Assembly (NCBI GenBank): GCA_963969395.1
Contig: OZ017795.1
Location: forward strand, 32,159,063 to 32,223,062
Reading direction: 5' to 3'
DNA length: 64,000 bases
Source: Pseudoscleropodium purum
Taxonomy: Eukaryota > Streptophyta > Bryopsida > Hypnales > Brachytheciaceae
Positions 1 through 12,250 of this stretch are shown one piece after another. A program made the position numbers and the translations under genes. The notes beneath the pieces were generated by a model. It searched no databases and was not told the origin of the DNA. It saw nothing but the letters and a program-made list of their open reading frames with translations. The stretch's first letter is position 1; the number at the start of each line of letters is the position of its first letter.

Positions 1-1930
1 GAAATCCCTATAGGAACTTGGTTTTAACATGTAAGGGCCTCTCTTGCATTGGTTAGCCAAAAAAGCCTTGCTCCATCCTTGCAATGCTTTCACACTAGGT
101 CCATGTAGTCATTGCAATGCTTTAGTACGTCGGAAGTGTAATCTTTTTTTAAATTTTTACACTGATGAAACTACAATTCTTCATGCAATTCCAATGACTG
201 GCCTCCAAAAATAATGCCAAAACAATGAAACTCGAGCATGATCAAATTTCCACTGTGCACCAAAAGATGAAGGAAAAACAACAAAACCTTAATACACTTG
301 GTGTATTGGAAACATTGCCCAAAGCCACAATAGAGGGTTGTTTTGGATCTTTTCCCTGGCCTTGTTGATGGAGTCGTGTTAGAGTACAATGAGGCATGCT
401 GGCGATGCTCGAAGAGCATCACCGTTGCAAAATGGAAACGTGATAATATTACAAAAAGGCGACATTTGGGGGCTCTACTACATCAAGGCAAAGAAGCTTT
501 CTGATTTTCTTGGGCAACACTGCAAGGCTCCATCTACGCCATTTTCAGGGGCTAAAAGAGTTGACCCATTTTCGACCAGCTACATAGTGGGTGACACTCA
601 TGGACAATAGTAACAGTAGAAATATTTGGGAGGTATACATTGAAAGTATAAAATGATCACAACATGTACATTGAAAGCGACAATGATCACCTACATTGGT
701 TTTGTAACAAGTCTATGGTTAGAAATTGGTTTGCCTACAGATCAAGACTAGAACAAATAGAATCTTCACAAAAAAAAATTTATTGTAATTTTGTATTTGA
801 GGGAAAATTTTTAAAAGATTATGAAATACTTCTTCACTCTATTTCTTTCCATAGGAAAATTTTTTCCTCAAGTTTCCCCATGCTGCAAACAAGCTAAACT
901 GCTTAAGTGGTTGGAAATAGGTCATCATCTTGATATTTTGTGCACGCAAGTGCACATGCAATGGCTCAGCCCTTTGTCTATGGAGGAATCATTCTCTTTC
1001 ATGACATCATTCATGATGTAAAATGACTTAGATAAGACTTTACCGAGGGATGAAGCGTGGATTGCGGTGGGACTCTTCCTTCAAGAACGGCAACTGGCCC
1101 GCGAGGTCGCTCTATGAAAACCATTTCACGTCCCTTTGTACGTTGATGCGGTGGAGATGCTCGTAAGGGTTTTTCCAGCCCCGGCCCGGCAAGACCCCAT
1201 CGGCGAGCCGCCTTGTGGATGCTCTGAACTGTCTGAAGTTGAATGTTTTCTAAATTTCGTGAGAGGCAATGCAAAGGCGCCGACGGACTCCCACGAATTG
1301 GGCTTCGATTCCTTGACAATTATCACTCTACAGTAGCTCAGTCGGTTTTTTCCAGCTTTAACTTCCACAAGAAAGCTATTAATGTGCATCTGTCACACGA
1401 GCTATAAATGTGCAGCAACTAGGCGGGATGTTTGCTTCATTCATTCCCTCGTGCTTGACGTAATTAACAGCCAAGCCTCTGCAATTGGTAATTTGGTAGT
1501 TTCCTATGTGGTTCATTTGGCAGCTGCTTCGAGCTTTACACGAGAGTTTTGTTTTTCTCGTTCTCGCCAGTTGAATTGCTGGGTTCAATCTTGGTGTCTT
1601 CTGCATTGGGAGCTTCAGGTATGAGTCCCCCGATTATTGCGGTGGCGTCTTCTTCTCGTCTGTGGAGCAATGGTATCTGGAGCATTAGCCTCTTGGTGAT
1701 TTAAGTTCGCGCCATGGGTGCGGACATGCTTGGGTTTTTTTGGAAACCGCGAGATTAGGGTTTGGAATGAACGGACTAAGAGATTGAAAAGCATAGAGCA
1801 GAAACAGGGAGCGTCTCTTGGATCATGGTTGTGGATACTAGAGAGAGAAGGGGAGGTTGAATGATGTGCTCAGTGCGGAGAAAAGCATCTTCGTTGCAAA
1901 GTCGTGTGTGACAAGAGAAGGGTTTAAAGC
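1..1930. other. Upstream region of the EXO70 gene, no supported gene
   Basis: No reading frame here resembles a known protein. The first ~1 kb is AT-rich. A higher-GC patch lies at about 1040-1330, and 1380-1930 is likely promoter and 5' leader of the EXO70 gene. An in-frame TAA at 1925-1927 lies just before the ATG at 1931, so the coding region cannot extend further upstream without an additional exon. Confidence 0.6.
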
Positions 1931-4900
1931 ATGGGTGTCGAGAGTGCTGGAGCACGAGAGAAAGGGGCATGGCTGCAGCAGTCAGTGCAACCGAGTCCAG
2001 GCTTCGCGAAGCTTCTGGCTGCACGAAGTGCCCTGTGCCAATCCCTGGAGAAGTCTCGAGCTTTAGGCTCATTGTTAGATCAATCGGACAAACGGTTGCA
2101 AACAGTGCAAGAGCGACTTTCCCCTGTGAGGAGGGCGCTGGCGCCTCTGGAAGTGCAGGCCAAGGTGGCAGACGGGCTCACGCAGCGAATCGACACAACG
2201 CTGGAGCCCGCCATGTCCGTGCTCAGCATGTTTGATGTGGTGAGCAAGATTAGGATTCGCCTGGTGCGGGATCCTCGGGATGACTTCGATGGCTATATGG
2301 CGGCCGTGATACAGCTGGAGGATGCTGTCGATTACTTGAAGCAGAATTCGATTGTTGCCATCCAGTGGTTGCAGGAAGCTGTGACGTTTCTGAATGAGGC
2401 AGGCTCCACGGATATTGTGCGCATCAAGCGGCTCAATGCGTCCCTGGAAACTCTCAAGTCTCAGCAGGCAGGTATGTGCCGGCATAGTTCCGTGCTTTTC
2501 ATGGAGATTTTGCTACTGTTCTACGCCGCATTTTCACGTCACTTACAGCAAACTTACATGTGTAGGAGTGTGATTTTTGGGAGTTTTTTTGGTACTCCAT
2601 TCACGGCGTTATGAGGGCATGTTTCTCTAACAGCAGAGTAATCTCTTAAAAAGTCCAGCACTATTTCAGATTTTGTTTTTGAACCACTGAGAAAAGCTTA
2701 CCAATACAAGTTTCATTAGATTAACCCCTACTTTTTCACTGAAACAAAGGTTAGCAACCCCCACTTTGAATGACTTGAATAACTCTTGTTTTAGTGAAGT
2801 TGAGACAGGAATTTATGATCCATTTGTCTCTTCCTCGCTGCATAATTCCTTGCTTGGAGCTTTCTACATATTGCTGGAGAGTTTCTTGAAGGCCCCTCCT
2901 GGACCATGCGTTTAAGAATAAAATAATTGAGAATAGTGTCTGTTTATCATCGTGTCCATGATAGCGGATTAGGCTGTTAGTTAACGTAGGAAACCCATTC
3001 CCGTGGCTTAGTGGTTTATCTTATTATAATGGAGTTTATTTAACGTAGGATTTTGTTCCAATTTCGTGAGGATTCCAATGCATTAAAATACTTGGATATC
3101 GGATGATTTCGTTATTGAATTTCGAAGTGTGAGTGAACTGTGGTAAACAATGACTCTTCAGCTGTTGTACATTGGCATCTTCCTAGATTCTAAACATGTA
3201 CTTGTCATAATCACTTGCTCCACTCATGTACTATTCGTGGCCTAAGATCTCCTAGGAGAAAGGGTTCTTTGCCTTTTATTGTGTCAATATACTGAGGGAA
3301 GAGGTTTTACTCTTTTACAGGCGGGGCTGTTAGTCTTGATGGTGGGCTTTTAGTTGCTGCTCTTAGCAAGCTTGAAAAAGAATTTAAGCGTCTCTTAGAG
3401 AAGAACAGTCGCCCTATTGATTTACCCCATCAGATGGAGCCTCAAGAAGGGGATAGCAACTCAGAAGAAGAGTTGGACTATTTGGTCAGTTTCCCACAGG
3501 AGGTCCAGGAGCGTTTGCAAGCTATTATTGGAAAACTAGTGGGCAATCCCAATTATCAAAGATGCATTGATGCGTACCAAGAGTGCCGAGGTGCACTCTG
3601 TGAAGAAAGCTTGCAAGTAAGTTCGTCGTTTCTCTCGTATGGTTGACCATTGATAATATATAATAACTTGTACTGTTTATCATACTTTCTAACATTGAAG
3701 TAGAATGCATCTTGATTATCTGAATTTAATGATTCAGTGTCCTACCGATGAATGCTGTTGAGGACGGAGGTGTACCACTTTTATTGTAGCTCCTGATGAG
3801 AGTATTCCCTCGTTGAAGTCTAACTTGCTACCAACGATTTCAACAGGACTTTGTGACAAATTCCATCCTGTTCACCTCTTCAGTATATTGATCTCAATCG
3901 GGCCTCGCTGACCATTTTTCTTTCACCTACTGGTTTTGCAGATTTTGGATGTGAGTTATTTGAACGGCATTACTCCAAAATCAGTGAGTGAAATCACATG
4001 GGATGACCTACAGAATATGATACATATTTGGACCCATCACCTCGAGGTTACTGTGAAGGTCCTATATGCTGGTGAAAGGCGCCTTGCCCGTCAAGTGTTC
4101 AAATACCTGGGGGATCTAGTGTGGGTGGAATGTCTACGTCACTTGGCTGAGCCTGAGATGAATGCATTTATTCAATTTGGAGAAAGCGTTGCAGCAAGCC
4201 AGCGTTCTCCTGAAAAGCTTTGCAAGCTGCTTGAAATGTTTGTGTGTCTGGAGAAGTGTGAACCAAGTGTTACTCGAGTATTTGACGGACAAGCTTGTGC
4301 TGAGATCCGATCACGTTATCGAGAGCTTCTGAAGCAGGTGATGAGACTACATCATGCCTTGTGATATAAATTCATGCTATTTACTGCACATGCAAAGAGA
4401 TTAGCTAACGATTGGGCTTCATTCAAGTTTTCACAAGTCATTATAAGGGACTTGTTGTTATCTGTTGGAGATTTGACTGCATGTTCAATTACTACGGCTT
4501 GAATTGAAGATTCCTCTGGGGAACTGGGTCTGCTGAGTTCAAATAGCATCGATTTGCTTCTCTCAATATGTGTATGGCTGTGCTTGACACTGCATTTAGC
4601 CCTGAAGCGCTCCGACGTCCATATTCTGGACGATGAACAGAGCGCTTCCAGGCGTTGTATTGTCACATCGGGAACTGCACCCCACCCCCCATCCCCCACC
4701 CCCACCCCCACCCCTCTCAGTGTTACAATACTGTTTCAATGGTTTCACTCCTTTCACAGTATAGTATTGAAAGTGAATTGTTGCAGTACAAAAGCAGTAC
4801 TGCAACAGTGTAGTTTCAATGGAAATGCACTATTCCCACTGAAGTTCTATTGTTGCAGTACTGCTTTTATACTGCAACAATATACTTTCAATACTATACT

Positions 4901-6395
4901 GTTAACCCTTTGTAGCAGTATTGTTTCAATAGGGGGTACTTTCCTGATGGGCTTGTCTAGTAAACTTTGCATTCATCTAATCTCATACTTGAATCTTGAA
5001 GTGAAAATTTTCCTTTACGACAAATTTCTTGAAATTGCAGTAAATGATATTTCTGTAAAAATATATAAGCCAAAATGTGCAAATAATCGAAAAAGGATTG
5101 AGGCGTTTAGGGGTTAATTTGAGAAAATTGCCGTTCTTATCGCTAGTGTTTGTAGAGACCAACATGCTTACCTGCTGTATGTTTTATGACAATGGCAGGT
5201 TGTCTATGCCTCTGGGAAGACATTTTGGGACATTGATGACTGGGTGAGGGAGCAAAGGGAAGGTGCGTCACAGGACGGCAAGGTCATGCAGCTCTGCAGC
5301 TGGGTGGTCAATTATCTAAAATATGTACTTGCCTTATTTCCTGAAGCGCTAAGCAAGGTACTCCGAATTGCCGGGAGTTGGGAGGTTGGTCCGGGTGAAG
5401 AGAAGGGACTCTCTCAGGGGATTGCGCAAATCTTGCAAACTCTGGAGGAACTAGTCGAAAAACGGGCCAAAGAGTTGCAAGACCCAGCCCTACGCCACAT
5501 ATTCCTGATGAATAACATGTACTATATTCGCAACCGTGTGAAGAACAGTGATCTCGGGCCTCTTTTGGGCGAAGACTTGATGTCAGAAGTTGGCCGCAAG
5601 GTAAATTTTCTCTCATACTAGAGGCTGGAACTTGGGGACTGTTAAAATTTGTCTGGGTTTAGGAAAGACATTTCAACTCTACCTTAAGAAATCCAGCTAT
5701 GTATCCGTTTCATCATTTTCTGGAGTGTTCCAAATGCAACCGGGCTACAAAATAGTCAAGCGGACAAGACCGCTTAATCCCAACTTCGGCTAATTATTAC
5801 TTTTAAATGTCTTGCTATCGTGTGCTGTGGGGTCCCAGATAGATAGCTATATCTTGGCCTCAACTTCTTGCTTTTTCTCATGAATTGTCTTGCCCTAGGT
5901 AGAGGAATTTCAACATTGATTGAAATACTTGCACTTCACCTGTATTAGTTGGAGCATAAATCTGCCGATTGTTGACGTAATGTTTCACTTAAAATCGAAG
6001 GTAATATTGACTGGTATGTGCAGGTGTCGCAAAATGCATTGAAATACCAACGAGAAGGCTGGCAAACAGTGCTGCAACACCTGAACCGGGAGGGACTGCA
6101 GGGCTCGTCCTCCGGCAAGTATTCTCGTGAGTTGGTGCGTCAAAGGTTGAGGGCGTTCAACGCAGCCTTCGATGCGACGATTGAAACGCACGCCAAGTGG
6201 ATCATTCCTGAACAGAATCTGAGAGATGGGACCATTGCAGCTATCACCCAGATGGTGGTTCCTGCTTACCGGAGCTTTCTCGGCACCTTTGGTTCTTTCC
6301 TGGAGGGTCGCATGCGTGACACAGATAAGTACATAAAATACTCTCCTGAAATCATGGAGACTATTCTAGGGGATTTGTTTACAGGCAGTGGTTAG
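1931..6395 (+). CDS. EXO70: EXO70 exocyst complex subunit
   Basis: EXO70 is a subunit of the exocyst, which tethers secretory vesicles to the plasma membrane. EXO70 proteins bind phosphoinositides through their C-terminal helical bundles. The gene model has five exons: 1931-2471, 3321-3616, 3942-4337, 5199-5600 and 6024-6395. All junctions are GT-AG and join in frame to give 668 residues, close to the usual 600-680. The N-terminal ~180 residues are helical (heptad-like leucines, DPRDDFDGYMAAVIQLEDAVDYL). Exons 3-5 carry the EXO70 domain with recognisable family signatures: SPEKLCKLLEMF, CAEIRSRYRELLKQV, IFLMNNMYYIRNRV, YKYQREGW-like segment, VPAYRSFLGTFG and DKYIKYSPEIMETILGDLF. An in-frame stop directly before ATG 1931 fixes the start within this exon. 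Intron 3 (4338-5198) holds a long foldback repeat and a C-rich tract. I did not assign an EXO70 clade. Having only four introns differs from the many-intron EXO70A genes of angiosperms. Confidence 0.92.
4681..4714. other. C-rich tract in EXO70 intron 3
   Basis: Runs of four to six C separated by A or T occur on the + strand. The transcribed RNA would be C-rich, and the opposite strand meets the simple pattern for a G-quadruplex. It directly precedes the foldback repeat. Confidence 0.5.
4756..4902. repeat. Long foldback (hairpin) repeat in EXO70 intron 3
   Basis: Arm 4756-4806 and the inverse of arm 4852-4902 match at 48 of 51 positions, with a 45-bp loop. Weaker inverted similarity continues outwards to roughly 4728-4940. 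The structure looks like a small foldback MITE or a miRNA-precursor-like hairpin. It lies in the sense strand of the EXO70 pre-mRNA. Confidence 0.75.
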
Positions 6396-9300
6396 GCTTT
6401 ATAGTGCACATTTTTTTTTATTGATTTTTGACCCATCCTCAGGGTTGAGTTGTATTCACATTATTTCCCCCCTTGACCCTTTGTGCTTGGGTTCCATTCA
6501 AATGCATTTCGTGTGCTCTTTCTGATGTGGTTATCATTTCTTCACTTTGACAGTTTGACTCTAATGAACCAAAAACATTGGAAACTGCTTTGGTACAGGC
6601 TTACTAGCTTACTGCTAAGGGACTGACTTGCTAAGGACATTATGTCAAATTACCAAAATGTATGTGTATGCAACGAACCACCAGATCACAAGTACTTCTA
6701 CATGTGTACTTTCTATGCAAGTTGTATGTGTAAATGGTTTTGCCAGTTGCCACATGTAAGGTTGAGGCAGTACTAGTCAATCATTTAAGCAATTTTGGAG
6801 CAGATTGTGTGCAGTAAGAGGTGCTAGAGAATTTTCTCATATAGGAAGATAGGAAACATGGGGATAGCAAAATTTTCAGAATTTTATTCCCAAAATTGAA
6901 ATTACTGTGAATTTTGGGAGCCAAAAAGTGCATTTGACTAGTAGCCAATGTCTAAAGTCTTCCAATTCTGAACATTCAAGAATTATTTTCTCACTCATTG
7001 CTTCATACTTTCTTGCTCACTATTTTATAAACATGTGTCATAACTTTATTAGTCCCAACCTTGAAAAGGATTAAAAAAGGCATTCCAAGCTTGAGTTCTA
7101 GCCTAAGCATTTGAAGATTTTCAATTGCTTTGGAGGGTTGTGAATTCCCTGAGGTTTTCAGACTTGGGGAACTAGCCACACAAGTTGCATGATGTGGCAT
7201 AATGATTGCCACATCTAAAAAAAAATTTCAACTTTTCTTTTCAATTTGAAATTTAAAAAAAATCTGATAGCAATTGTTCTCAAGTTGCTAGGGGAATAGC
7301 AATGGGAATGGCCCTTTTAACCCCTTGAAAATCCTCTAATGGGTGAAAAACACAACAATATTACTTATGGAGTGAAAGATTATAATGTTTGACCATGAAA
7401 GTGTTAAAATTGCAAAAGTGTTGTGAAGTCTTTCAATCCTCTTTTTACAAGTCAAATCTAAAAGGTTGGTGATCAAAAAAATTTGAGGTTAAAGGACCTA
7501 ATATGTATAACCCCAATCAATTTATAGCTTTTAAAAATCTAAAATATAATTTTTCTAAATAAATTTTGAATGTGATTTTTCTCCAAAATCTAGTGTATTT
7601 GAGGCTCATTTCCAAGAGCTCTCAATACTACTAGAAGTCAAGATTACAATAAGTACCTTTGTACAAAATCTTAAATAGAAAAATCACTATCATTTATTTT
7701 CAAGATTGGATTTTTGATGCTAAAACTAAACTTCAAGAAAAACTTTTTAAAAATAAAAACTACTAAAATAGAAATTTAATTAGGTTTTATTTAACTTCAA
7801 AGTTTTGCAAACAACAAATTTAGGTGCCTTGGGCATTTTAGGATTCTTTTTATATATATATTGACACATCAACAAAAAAGTCGACTTTGAATCAAAACTC
7901 AAACTTATGTGCACCACTACTTTTGTACTTTAAATGAAGTCTACCCCTTATGAATACTTGTTGTGTTTTGACAATGATACATTGACAAAATCATCAAAGT
8001 TAGACACTTGCTACAACCTAAGAAAGTATAATTTCAAAGGGATAATAAATGATTCACAAGTCTCCATCACTAAATACTACAAGTTTTCCTATGAAATTAG
8101 TATTACTACTATAAAAGAACTATCTACAAGACATAGCTAAGGAAGTAAAAAAAAATACAATCTTGTAATAACAAAGAACAACATCAAGAGACAATAACAA
8201 CTAAGTCTTTAGCAATCAAAACATGTAAATTAAGGAGAGTAGCAAAGTTATATAAAGAGCAACAATGGTAGTAAAAGACAAGTCAAGAAGAAAAGTCTAC
8301 ATAAAGTGTTTGCACTTGGAAGGTGGCTTAGGATTCCTCTAATTTAGAATAAGAGAAAGGAATCTTCACTAACCATTTTTTTTTATGTTAGTATAGATCA
8401 AATGAGAAAATGCCTTGTTGCAAACCTTAGAATAAAGTAGTTTATGATTGTTGTGTGACTATACTACTTTTCATTTGTGATTAGTCAATGACTAGTCTAC
8501 ACCTACTTTGTGATTGAATTGCATAGATTAGCAAATCCTACTTTAGCCACTACAATGGATACTGAGGGACACCCTAATTTTTTCCTAAACAAAGATGAAG
8601 TTTCAAGCATTCATCTTGAATAAGTACAAATGAAATCTAAAGGTGACATGTCATAAATACTAACAACTCATTATAATAAGATTATTAATTCAATTTTTCT
8701 TCCCACCTAATTAGGTGGAAATTCAAATATAGAAATATGAAAATTTCCATGACACTTTTTTGAGGATATACAACCATAAATTGTTTAGAAGTTGATTTCC
8801 AATTGTTCCTTTCATGTCGTGTAATCGTTTATCATTCCACTATTGAATGACTTTAGGATCATTCTTTTACGTTCACATTAGTTGATAGAGCTTTTGGTGG
8901 ATGATAAGGTAGTCATGAAATCAACCTACATTTTCTTTCTCGTTGATTTATCATTCACTAGTCATTTCTTCAACTATCATATAACTCCTACATTTTATAC
9001 ATTGGCCTTAGTGCTAATAAGCTCAGCCAATGTTGCAAACGAGTTGTTTAGGAGACCTTGTCATTGTTTAGGTACGTTGCAAAGTATGCTATTTTATTCT
9101 AGTGAATAGGGATAGGAGAGATGAACAATGGAGTGAAACCAATATTTGAACATAAAATAAATCTATAATATATCCCTTCCTTAACTTAATATCGATATTG
9201 TGTTCTATAACTTACTTGCATACACTTCCATCTCATTGATTTGACCTCTTCAAATGACATTCTAAAACATTTTGCAAATTTATCATACTATCATTGATTA

Positions 9301-9714
9301 TATAATATAATTGTCTTACGTTTCCATCAATTTAATCTTGAATATGACTATCTTCTAAGCATATGAAAGAGATTAGAGTGAAAGGTAGATTTAACCTCAT
9401 TATGAACCTTCTTCCTAATTACGTCCCTATCTACATTTGTCCAACATTTCATCATATCCCTTCCCAATGAATACAATAGATGGCAAGAAAATCATCTTTA
9501 ATACAGTTGTCAATCCAAAGCCCATTAAACTACACAGTCATACTTCAATACTTTTCATTAAACATATCACAACCATACATATATGATATATTACTCCAAC
9601 AATATTCACAAAATTATCATTTATAATATAAATACACTTTCTTTACCATTCAAATTTATTCTAAACATGGAATATTATAAATCTAAATTTAACCAATCCA
9701 ATAGAGCCTCTTCC
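6396..9714. other. AT-rich intergenic region, no gene seen
   Basis: The first few hundred bases are probably the EXO70 3' UTR and terminator region. The rest is AT-rich, with homopolymer runs and no frame that looks like protein. Fragments similar to the TTAACCCCTAAAG repeat family appear (for example around 7310-7330). Nothing else is supported. Confidence 0.6.
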
Positions 9715-9996
9715 TTAACTCCTAAAGTTCCATAACTATGTTTTCACTTAAAACACTCAAAAATTGCCAAATTTAGTACAAGTACCAAATTTTTGAAAAA
9801 ATATTTTTTTTGATGCATGTAACCATACAATCTTTTATTATGCTGACTTGAGAATATGTGGTAAAGATTTCAAGAATTTCTACTGTGTGGATTGCAAGAT
9901 ATTAGCATTGAAATTCATTGAAATCATTTTTTAGGCAATGCAAAAAACAAGGCAGCTACACTTGACAATCTCACTTATCTATGAAAAAATGACTAG
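9715..9996 (+). repeat. Left part of interrupted TTAA-CCCCTAAAG family repeat
   Basis: It starts TTAACTCCTAAAG at 9715 and aligns along its length with 48195-48470 and 53193-53460. The remainder of the same repeat resumes at 29248 after the 19-kb insertion. Before interruption the repeat would have been about 0.93 kb, as in the other two copies. Confidence 0.8.
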
Positions 9997-10004
9997 AATG
10001 GAGG
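9997..10004. repeat. Left target site duplication (AATGGAGG)
   Basis: This 8-bp word directly precedes the CAGGGTTGAC terminus. The identical word directly follows the right terminus at 29240-29247. An 8-bp duplication is the hallmark of hAT-superfamily transposition. Confidence 0.88.
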
Positions 10005-10672
10005 CAGGGTTGACGAATCTCAACGTCCGCCCCAAAATAGCGTCCGTTTTCTAGACGCAGCGTCCCTCCCGCCGTCGGAAGGCGGACGCGCGGGGCGGGG
10101 CGGACGGGCGGGGCAGACGGCCAGGGCGGGCGTACAGACCAGACGGGGCGGACGGATAGGGCGGACGGGGTGGACTTCGCATTGCCATTAGTCATTAGAA
10201 AATTTTATATTGTTATGTAATTTGAATGTTACACAATCAAAAATGAATGCATCCACGTAAAATAAGATGTACATATAAAAATATTTTTATACGCAAATGA
10301 AAATATAGCATCTTTATATATAAATATATATGTATAAACAAAATACATGAAAACATAGTTCCAATATCACTATTGAATCCTATACGATCTTTTTAAGATC
10401 TAAATCTTTCACATTCTTTTTTGTTTTTAAATAATGAAAGGACCATTGTTTTTAAAAAACAAAATTCTCTTCAAATCCTACTTTCCACCGGATGGACCAC
10501 TACCTTCTCCCAAAACAAAAAGAAAATCTGTTGTACCGAGGAGTTTAGCAGATGATTGACAAGTTGACCGTTGTTGACTTGGACGGACTATTTGCCCTCC
10601 AGATTAAACTTCGATGTCCACCTTATGAAATTGTTTCTTGGTTTCTGGAGAGAAGTCATTGTTCTCTTTACG
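10005..10672 (+). repeat. Left terminal repeat module (copy of 17652-18438)
   Basis: It comprises the terminal CAGGGTTGAC, a GC-rich array (about 10022-10175), an AT-rich stretch and the last 65 codons of the RING gene. The order is the same as at 17652-18438. It lacks ~30 bp in the GC block and lacks the long TATAAA microsatellite present in the other copy. It stops abruptly at TCTTTACG, where another copy of the terminus begins. Confidence 0.82.
10478..10672 (-). pseudogene. 3' fragment of the element's RING gene
   Basis: This is a second copy of the final 65 codons of the gene at 18244-19860, including its TAG stop at 10478-10480. It is cut at 10672 by a second transposon terminus, so the upstream part of the gene is missing. 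Several substitutions distinguish it from the long copy. It is not functional on its own. Confidence 0.75.
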
Positions 10673-10815
10673 CAGGGTTGACGAATCTCTACATCCACCC
10701 CAAAATAGCGTCCGTTTTCCGGACGTCCGGACGCACGGACGCTAGCGGACGCAGCGTCCCTCCCGCCGTTGGAAGGCGGACGCGCGGGGCGGGGCGGACG
10801 GATGGGGCGGCTTAG
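10673..10815 (+). repeat. Second left terminus with GC-rich subterminal array
   Basis: CAGGGTTGACGAATCTC starts again at 10673, directly after TCTTTACG. It is followed by a GC-rich block nearly identical to 17652-17790. It looks like the left end of another related element inserted into the RING-gene fragment. A matching right end with TCTTTACG was not found in the window. Confidence 0.7.
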
Positions 10816-11161
10816 AAAACCCGTTTTGGGTTTTTTGTTTTGATTGTTTTCACCAATGAGAGATTGAGAGTGAAGTCATTTTGATTTTGATTTTTCTTAT
10901 ATTGCAATTGCGATTCAATAGAGTTGTATATCACTATTTATGTAAAAGCTAAAATATGAAATATATTTTTAATTTTTTTTGTTGAATTTCATTTTGATTT
11001 AAAAACAAAATCACTTTAAAATCCAGCGAGATGTATATCATCAATAAACAAACAATTTTATAATAAAATGATTGAAGAAACCATTGTCATTTGTCAATAT
11101 GAGCTCCATATATCATGAGCAACTAAACAATCAAACATCTAAATTCACATCTCCATAATTC

Positions 11162-11761
11162 CTATGGACGCCAATCCACATCTCCTCTAACCTCAGCCCC
11201 ACTACTCTCTCTTGCAGCTCTCCGTTCAAAATCTTCATTATCGGAGTCATCTTCATTGTCGGAGTCATCTTCATTGTTGGAATCAAGTATTGTTGTCTCC
11301 TTCAAGTCTTCTCTCGAAGTAGGTTTACTCCCTTCTTTCGAATTTAATTTTTCTTTTTTTACTTTGACAGAACGATTAAAGGCTTTTTGAATAGGAACCT
11401 TTCTTTTCTTTCTATTTGACAAAGTAGAAACATTTTCATCAAGAGGGGTCCTATTCTTCACTGGAGAGATAGCAAAAAGTTGCATTTCTCTTTTCGCTTT
11501 CACGTTACTCGATTCTTGAACCATCAATCTCGATGTAGGGTCGACATGTCCATGAACGGTTATCTCCACTTTGGCTTTCTTTTGAAGTAATAGAGTGCCG
11601 TTTGTTGATTTGATCGGTTCTTGTGCCATTCCTTTTGCTAAAATGCGAGTACGCAAAGATGCCAATGGCATCCGATCACTATCCGTATCACTTAGGCTTG
11701 TAGGTGATGACGCTACTTTCCGTAGATTACCGCCTGTAGAAATTTCTTTGGAAATGTTCAT
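11162..11761 (-). CDS. Small charged protein with NLS and acidic repeats (unknown function)
   Basis: This is a 199-codon ORF starting at ATG 11761. It is serine- and charge-rich with no recognisable enzyme domain. The middle has a basic cluster RKKRKVP, resembling a classical monopartite nuclear localisation signal, followed by lysine-rich KVKKEKLNSK. The C-terminal part has a short acidic repeat NEDDSDNEDDSDNED. This composition suggests a nuclear, possibly chromatin- or DNA-associated protein, but that is inference. It lies inside the 19-kb element between two GC-rich arrays, on the same strand as the RING gene. It could be a fragment of a larger element gene. No homologue was recognised. 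Confidence 0.45.
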   Translation of the reverse strand: MNISKEISTGGNLRKVASSPTSLSDTDSDRMPLASLRTRILAKGMAQEPIKSTNGTLLLQKKAKVEITVHGHVDPTSRLMVQESSNVKAKREMQLFAISPVKNRTPLDENVSTLSNRKKRKVPIQKAFNRSVKVKKEKLNSKEGSKPTSREDLKETTILDSNNEDDSDNEDDSDNEDFERRAARESSGAEVRGDVDWRP

Positions 11762-12064
11762 TAGGCCCAAACCCTAATACCTCAATTTCAAAAGAAACCA
11801 ATAAAATGTTTTAAATTTGAAACCCACAACGTGACAATGTATACAATATCAATGAAATTAGTCACACAAAGCTTTGAAAATCAAAGCCCCCCCGTCTACC
11901 GAACTATGCATTACCAAGCAAGAGACTCAATAAATTGAAGCTCATAGCCCTTGGAAATCTTAGCGTTCGGTTTTTCGAGAGTGAATACCAAAGCTTCTCT
12001 TCTAACATTTATAGTCCCCTCTAGAAAATTAAAGGTTCATTTTTAGGGTTTCCATTCAAAAACA

Positions 12065-12250
12065 AGAAACGGCCCGGATGGGGCTGAAGCGGACGGGCGG
12101 ACGGGGGTGGGTGGACGGGGCGGACGGGGCGGTCGAACGGGACTGTCCGCACTGTCCGCCTTCCAACGCCGTCCGCGCTTTGGACACGCCGACTGCCCCA
12201 CTCAAACATTGACCGCCGCCGGCGTCCGCCCAGTTGTCCATTGGAGCATC
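12065..12250. repeat. GC-rich GGACGG/CCGTCC array
   Basis: A dense cluster of GGACGG on one side and GTCCGC on the other forms the left border of the 2.5-kb direct repeat R1. The array at 21855-22115 corresponds to it in front of R2. Confidence 0.75.

Noticed and set aside
1011..1390. Overlapping frames on both strands at 1.0-1.4 kb
   Set aside because: They arise from a local GC-richer patch; frames on opposite strands are equally open and none resembles a protein family.
4554..5117. 187-codon frame in EXO70 intron 3
   Set aside because: It spans a C-rich tract and a foldback repeat inside a well-defined GT-AG intron; no domain content.
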